Source: Ctenosaura bakeri (taxonomy: Eukaryota; Chordata; Lepidosauria; Squamata; Iguanidae). From it: 64,000 nt of DNA. The stretch spans positions 496,001 to 560,000 of the forward strand of contig CAOLHI010000416.1 of the NCBI GenBank assembly GCA_948474755.1, in the 5' to 3' direction. The notes below the pieces were generated by a model. That model did no database searches. It was not told where the DNA came from and saw nothing but the letters and a program-made list of their open reading frames with translations. Made by a program: the position numbers and the translations under genes. Positions 60,001 through 64,000 of this stretch are shown piece after piece. Positions within the stretch are counted from its first letter, which is position 1. Each line of letters begins with the position of its first letter.

Positions 60001-62277
60001 TTATGTTCTTTAACGTAATTTTGAATTTATTGCCCTGATAGGTGGACAAAATAGATAAATGTGGAATCTTCAACTGCAACAGTTGTAATGTTTCTTGCAA
60101 AATATTAAACTAAATATTATCAATGAAAAAAAAACCCAACAGCTTTCTGCCACATTAATGAAAAAAATAGTGCTTTATGCACTTTGGTATTCCACTTTCC
60201 ATAATATTTTGACCCAGTTGAATTTATCACTATCATGGACAATAGACACAAGAATGCTAATACAGTAATATTGTTTCAAGAATGAATAGGATGAACTTAA
60301 AAATGCACTACAGGGTGATGAGGTGGAGAAACAATCTTCTTTTCCTACCAATAAAATATAGTATCTCCATACACATTAGAGTGATATGTAGTGAAGTTCT
60401 GAAACCTTTTGAAATTACTACTGACTGGAAAATAATTTGTAACATAAAACATTTCCTATTGAAGGCACCTCTGTATGTGAAAAGGTGTGAAAACTACATA
60501 GAGATCTTGCAATAAAGACAACCTTAAGACACTTCTCAGAACTAAAAGAGCCAATATTTTTCCAGGGAAGACATGACCATTGAACTGCTTTATACCTGAA
60601 ATACAGTTCTACATTTAGTTTTGGATTAGAAGAACAAAAGGCTGGATGAAGAAAAATTCTTGTGGTAGTGCAGTTTCATAAACTGTTCTGGTAGTGCCAC
60701 TGTAAGGAAGAAATCACACAATACATACATCTTGCCTAGTTCTTTGAGCAATACAGCTACTGTATCTTTCTTTGTGCAATAGATCGTGCAAGGCCACGTG
60801 CTAACATAAGCACGCTTGAGGACTTCAGCACCCCTTCTCACGCAAGGAGTATGGAAAACCCTTCTGCACACAGAAGAGTAATTCCACTGGTAAAGCTGCA
60901 CCTATTATCCTACTTTCTTGCCAAATGAAAGCCAATACATATGGATTCTACTTCTGTAAAATGCTAGTGAGTTCCAGAAATACGAGAAATATATCTTAAC
61001 ATAATCTCAAATGTTATTTTCCTCCCTAAGTAATATTGTATGTTCTATAAGCAGTACATTTATATATTACTAATTTTACTAATTACGGCTGAACACTGTT
61101 CAATGTATTTTTCTATAAATCTTGCTATTGATTTTAACCTGCTATGAATCAAGATGTAATGCAATCAATATTACTCTAACCTATCTTACTATGACACACA
61201 CACGTGCGCACACACACACACACATGCACACAAACACACGGAATTCTGAATGCTTAAGATTTTAAATGAATAACATTTAAATCCAAGTACAGTAGCCCCT
61301 TCACATTTATGAGGGTTCAGGGTGCAGAACCCTTGAGAAAATGGAAAAACTGCAAATAACTCTCCCCACCCAAGATTCCCCTCCAGAGCTCCCTCCTCCC
61401 ATTCCTTTGCCTCTGGCCCTAGCATTCCTAGGAGGGAAAAAGAAAGACAAGGTAAAGGGCTTACTGGTACTTTCCCCCAGAGACAGAAAAGCAGAGTTCT
61501 GCTGTTCTAGCTACTTCCAGCAGCCATCCTGAGAAAGAAAGGGGCAGGAGCAAAGAGCAGACTTGACCAATCAGCAGTCATTTCACAGCAGAATGTGTAG
61601 CCACATGGCAGAGACAACATGCATCCCGTAGTGGAGAGGCTTTCCCAAAAGAAAAAAACATCCATTTTAAACACACGCCTCACAAGCCTGGGATGAGGAA
61701 TACAAGGGAATGGGAGGAGGAAAACGGGGGGGGTCCCTCACAAATAATCAAACCCGTACATGTGGAAGGACAACTGTATGATACTTTGATTACTCAGAGG
61801 ATAAGAGAAAGAGTGCTAAGATTTCAGTTACATTCTGATACCTACCTGCTCCACAGACATAGCTCGTGTCTCAGGAGAATGGGTGGCATCCACATAAAAA
61901 CCAGCCCCAGCAATAATATGAACTCCAGTTTCCTCTGCAAGCTGCTTCAGGGTCTTCACATCTCGCATGATCCCAGTAGTTGTATTTTCCACAAGGGCCC
62001 CACCACCTGCTTCCTTGTAATGCAACAGTTCTTCCCTCACAGCATCTGTCTCTTGACACAGGAGAAGATTCTCTTTCTGACTGTAAGGATTCTGCTTAAG
62101 CCAAAACAAGTTCTTCATCTCAATGGGCTTTTCAGATAGTGCTTCCTGGCCTGAGGGAGGAGGGTAGTAACAGCAACTGTAGTTCATTGTTAAGTGTTCA
62201 TGGGTCAGAGTTGTACCAAGCTGGTCTGGCTCTATAAGGCCCAGGACAGTCTGAACTTTGCCCTTTTGTGAAGACAT
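47886..62277 (-). CDS. PTER: PTER, phosphotriesterase-related amidohydrolase (four coding exons)
   Basis: Joining 62,277-61,846, 58,399-58,134, 51,305-51,165 and 48,096-47,886 gives 1,050 bases: 349 residues plus a stop, the same length as the human protein as I know it. It is a TIM-barrel amidohydrolase of the phosphotriesterase family. All expected metal ligands are present: His26 and His28 (the THEH motif), Glu169 (GEIG), His201 (IIHPG), His230 (MSHID) and Asp298 (AHDIH). Mammalian PTER was recently reported to hydrolyse N-acetyltaurine to taurine and acetate. Since the ligands are conserved, the same activity is likely here, but that is inference. The gene is convergent with C1QL3. All six splice sites are GT-AG; intron phases are 0, 2 and 2. 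No frameshift or stop interrupts it. Confidence 0.97.
48097..51164. other. PTER intron 3
   Basis: 3,068 bases. It holds a family B MITE at 48,551 and a short (TA)n at 49,750-49,762. Otherwise no recognisable repeat or exon. Confidence 0.6.
48551..48672. mobile_element. Palindromic MITE, family B, in PTER intron 3
   Basis: Left AATGATGTTGGGTTTTAACTC; right GTAGCTGTAGTCCAACAACA, then TCTGGATGGTCACAC. Confidence 0.65.
51165..51305 (-). CDS. PTER: PTER coding exon 3
   Basis: 141 bases. Acceptor TTTTGTACAG|GAC, donor TTAAG|GTATGT, phase 2 at both ends. It encodes [18 protein letters not shown], then EYDLFGTE and [12 protein letters not shown]. This matches the barrel segment between His230 and Asp298 of the family. 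No metal ligand falls in this exon. Confidence 0.95.
51306..52382. other. PTER intron 2, start
   Basis: AT-rich, poly(T) near 51,882-51,891. No repeat family recognised. Confidence 0.45.
52383..52597 (+). mobile_element. Sauria-type SINE, + orientation
   Basis: GAAGCATGGTACAGTTATTTG head, GGAAGCCCACTGGGTGATC body, GTTGTCATAAGAAAGGAATG, then ACTTGAAGGCACACAACAAC. Confidence 0.88.
52815..52990 (+). mobile_element. Sauria-type SINE, 5' portion, split by a later insertion
   Basis: CAGAGCCAGCTTGGTGTCATG head to AATCTAGCCAAGAAAACCCTG, then stops. The missing tail (CAACAAGTCAGAAACAACTTG and on to ACACAACAACAGC) reappears at about 53,488-53,527. Confidence 0.85.
52991..53240 (-). mobile_element. 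Sauria-type SINE, - orientation, inside another SINE
   Basis: Begins with the GTTGTTGTTATTGTTGTTG tail and ends with the head GGGAGCCAGCAAGATGTAATG (- strand). Full length. Confidence 0.9.
53241..53460 (-). mobile_element. 5S-rRNA-derived SINE with Bov-B-like tail, copy 2
   Basis: Left part GTGCTTTCAAGTTCCC, then GGCCACCCCATGAATTTCAT, as at 28,601. Right part GGGTCTCCCATCCAACTACT, then AACCAGAGCTGACCCTGCTTA is reverse-complement 5S rRNA. Here the box A-box C spacer is full length, and the 5' end of the 5S head is cut. Confidence 0.85.
53488..53527 (+). mobile_element. Detached tail of the split Sauria SINE
   Basis: AAGTCAGAAACAACTTGAAGG and the ACA-rich end, in + orientation with no head before it. 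It completes the SINE begun at 52,815. Confidence 0.75.
53528..56820. other. PTER intron 2, middle
   Basis: AT-rich with few recognisable repeats; (TG)n at 56,036-56,056 and (GTT)n at 56,514-56,528. A roughly 46-base segment (TTATTCATCA...TCATAAT...TTTCTTCC) at 54,020 recurs imperfectly at 54,133. No exon seen. Confidence 0.45.
56821..57085 (-). mobile_element. tRNA-headed SINE with the second tail, - orientation (diverged)
   Basis: The left (tail) has TTAGACCACTGATCCATCAGG and CAAACTGGCAGCAGC. The right (head) has GGGACTGAACCTGGAACC, a tRNA B-box complement. I know this head-tail pair from other squamate genomes. Confidence 0.65.
57086..58133. other. PTER intron 2, end
   Basis: A tandem TAACTAG motif at 57,416-57,437 (GTAACTAGTAACTAGGTAAC). 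Otherwise nothing named. Confidence 0.4.
58134..58399 (-). CDS. PTER: PTER coding exon 2
   Basis: 266 bases. Acceptor TTTTTCCCTAG|CTA, donor GATAG|GTAAGT, ending two bases into an arginine codon (phase 2). It encodes residues 145-232 plus part of 233, with the bridging Glu169 (GEIG), His201 (PVIIHPGR) and His230 (MSHID). The + strand frame over the same bases (58,217-58,399) is only a shadow. Confidence 0.96.
59151..59365 (-). mobile_element. 5S-rRNA-headed SINE with the second tail
   Basis: Left tail: CATTGGTCCATCTAGCTCAGC, then GACTGATAGTGGTC and CAGGCTTTCAGG, the same tail as at 56,821. The right part ATATCCAAATACTACCCAAG, TTGATCTTGCTTA and GGGATGGTATATGGCTGTAC aligns with the complement of 5S rRNA through to its 5' end (GGTATGGCCGTAGAC). 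Confidence 0.65.
61193..61240. repeat. (CA)n microsatellite
   Basis: Interrupted ACACAC / GTGCGC / ATGCACAC run. Confidence 0.95.
61290..61776. mobile_element. Non-autonomous Tigger/pogo-like element, 487 bp
   Basis: Left end CAGTAGCCCCTTCACATTTA; right end, reversed, CAGTTGTCCTTCCACATGTA. Both are flanked by TA (61,288-61,289 and 61,777-61,778), the duplication made by Tc1/mariner/pogo elements. No transposase frame. It sits in PTER intron 1, its end only 69 bases from the exon 1 donor. Confidence 0.75.
61846..62277 (-). CDS. PTER: PTER coding exon 1 (start codon)
   Basis: 432 bases, 144 codons, from [13 protein letters not shown] to RAMSVEQ; donor CAG|GTAGGT. It contains the His26-x-His28 metal motif (LTHEHL) and the conserved [12 protein letters not shown] and [16 protein letters not shown] segments. 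The ATG follows a likely 3' splice site (TTCCTTTTCAG, ending about position 62,290), so the exon carries only about 12 bases of leader and at least one non-coding exon must lie upstream. Confidence 0.96.
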
Positions 62278-62289
62278 TATGTTTTTATT

Positions 62290-62302
62290 CTGAAAAGGAA
62301 TA
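62290..62302 (-). promoter_or_regulatory. PTER: Splice acceptor before the PTER start codon
   Basis: On the - strand, TATTCCTTTTCAG ends 12 bases before the ATG. A pyrimidine tract this close to the start implies that the 5' UTR is mostly on a separate exon. I see no CpG-rich promoter between 62.3 and 64.0 kb, so that exon probably lies beyond the window. Confidence 0.6.
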
Positions 62303-64000
62303 TCTAAGGGGGAAAAATATGGAAAAGATGTTTAAAACCTCAATACTAATTTTGCTCATCCCAATAGATAGCAAACTAAACAAATTTAACATGAACACTT
62401 CAGAAGGAAATACAAGTTCCATATGTATATGCTTGCTAAATGATTATCATTAAAGGAGCTATATAATTTGTTCTATGCTGTAGAATTACTGAGCTAGCAT
62501 TTAATTAAATGTACAGTCTAATTTATATTGAGGAGGCAAAACAAAAACCATGACCTTATGAACCTTGTAACAGCAGAAATGCCTACATGGAAATGGTACT
62601 ACAGGAAAGAGAGATAAGGAGTACAGAAATGGATGTCAGACCATCAGAATCCCTGTCTCCAAGAAAAGGAAAGAATACACAAAGATGTCATTATGTTGAA
62701 AATGCTATTGGACAGAAAGGGGGAATCTATGCAATTTAGAAAAACAAAATGGGCAGGAGTAACAAAGATGTTAAAGTCACAGAGGTAGCATTCAACAGGA
62801 GAGCTAAAGGCTGTGGATTTTTCCTCTATCCCAGAGGCTCCTCCAAAACAGATGGAATAGCTTTTAGGACATAATGCAACTATATACTGAAGTTGAATCT
62901 TGGAAGCACGAAAAATTATTTGAAACAAGTGGCTGTGTGCTATGCTATTTAACTTGTATAAACCATTTTGAGAGCTGAGTATGGGCCTCCCTTAGTGCAA
63001 TGTGTGGATCTTCATTTATTAAAAATAAAACAGTCTTAAGCTGGTATCCCAGTGGAAAGTGCCTCTGCTGCCCATAACAAAAGTGTTCTCTTTAGTTAGC
63101 CTGCAGTTTAAAAAAAAACATCTGTATGATTTAATTTGACATCTTACATAGAAAAGTTAAGACTGCTGTTAAGTTCCCCTAAAGCTTAGGCAACCATATT
63201 TAACAAGCAGGGCTACAGCTGTTGTCAGACCATGGTCACAAGCATGAGGAGCTATTTGTAAACCCTCCATTTCCACCATTTATAATTAACTTGAACTCTT
63301 ACTTATTTTTAAGTTTACTTTCCAAATTAACACTAAACATAGTTGACTGACTAGCTCAATTCAGATCTGCCTGATGGTAAATGCAAAGGCTTGAGGATAT
63401 GTAGTTATAAGCTCCAGTCAGCCAAAATCATCAGTTATGAAACAAAATACATGTTTAATGATGTCCAGAGGATAGGACTAACTGGAGCATACATTATTGA
63501 TTAAACAGCGGCCCTTCCTGTCTGCCTTTTAGCGCATAATACCATAAACATTGGTTTCTTACTGGTAAAAAGCCCTCAAAGCAGATTTTCAGTGTTTCCC
63601 CTTTCCTCCATGAACAGAACAGATAAGTTAGAGTCAAAAGGGCAAAGTGCCCAAGAGCCCGTTTAGAATTCTGAAGAGATTAACAAAACATCAAGCTGGC
63701 ACCCTAAAGGATGACCTACCCACAACGTGCTATCATAAAAAATAAAGCACCACAGAGAAGTAAGTAGAATTCATGTCACATGGTGGACGGTGGCAGTCTG
63801 AGCTGTTTTGTGGAATCCCACCATGCACACAGGGAAGAGGGCATAGCAATATGTCACTGCACTGCTGTCTTATGTAGAACCACAAAATTATGCACATCCA
63901 TGTAAGGAATAAAACACTGCTTTGTTTAGGAAGGAAAGGAAAAGCCTAAAGTAAAGCATTGCTGCACTCCTCTTCTAAAATAAACCATCACTACCAGGAT
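62303..64000. other. PTER upstream intron or 5' flank
   Basis: AT-rich, no CpG-rich promoter, no recognised non-coding exon and no clear repeat. Most likely the intron between the PTER leader exon (outside the window) and coding exon 1. Confidence 0.45.

Larger units (their letters stand above)
58400..61289. other. PTER intron 1, most of it
   Basis: Apart from the 5S-headed SINE (59,151) and a (CA)n run (61,193-61,232) it is AT-rich and unassigned. Confidence 0.45.

Overview
The window is vertebrate nuclear DNA, most probably from a squamate reptile (a lizard). The repeats give this away: about a dozen tRNA-headed SINEs with a Bov-B-like tail (Sauria SINE type), 5S-rRNA-headed SINEs, CR1-, L2- and Bov-B-clade LINE pieces, and many short palindromic DNA-transposon derivatives (MITEs). 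There are no operons, no CRISPR array and no prokaryotic signals. Two protein-coding genes are complete in their coding parts. Nothing else in the window is convincingly coding.

Layout. Positions 1-29,300 are intergenic and repeat-rich. They hold palindromic MITEs, Sauria SINEs, an intact-looking 883-bp non-autonomous hAT element with an 8-bp target-site duplication (14,663-15,545), two multi-copy repeat families I cannot name, and a few repeat-free blocks that read like conserved non-coding DNA. A CpG island (about 29,330-31,010) covers the promoter, a roughly 0.9-kb GC-rich 5' leader and coding exon 1 of C1QL3 on the + strand. A 9,963-bp intron follows. It contains a 5'-truncated CR1 LINE, a second CpG-dense patch near 35.2 kb, and a nearly perfect 59-bp inverted repeat. 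Exon 2 completes the 255-residue protein at 41,025.

Positions 41.5-47.9 kb form a convergent intergenic gap. PTER lies on the - strand in four coding exons (62,277 down to 47,886), giving 349 residues with all expected metal ligands. Its non-coding first exon and promoter should lie to the right of the window.

How the genes relate. C1QL3 encodes a secreted synaptic C1q-like protein, and PTER a soluble metal-dependent amidohydrolase recently shown to cleave N-acetyltaurine. They are unrelated in function. Their tail-to-tail arrangement matches the mammalian PTER-C1QL3-RSU1 neighbourhood as I know it, so the left end probably runs toward RSU1. I see no RSU1 exon here.

The most interesting material is in the repeats. 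SINE heads (tRNA or 5S rRNA) and tails (Bov-B-like, or a second tail) occur in all four combinations within this one window. There is also a nested SINE-in-SINE insertion in PTER intron 2.
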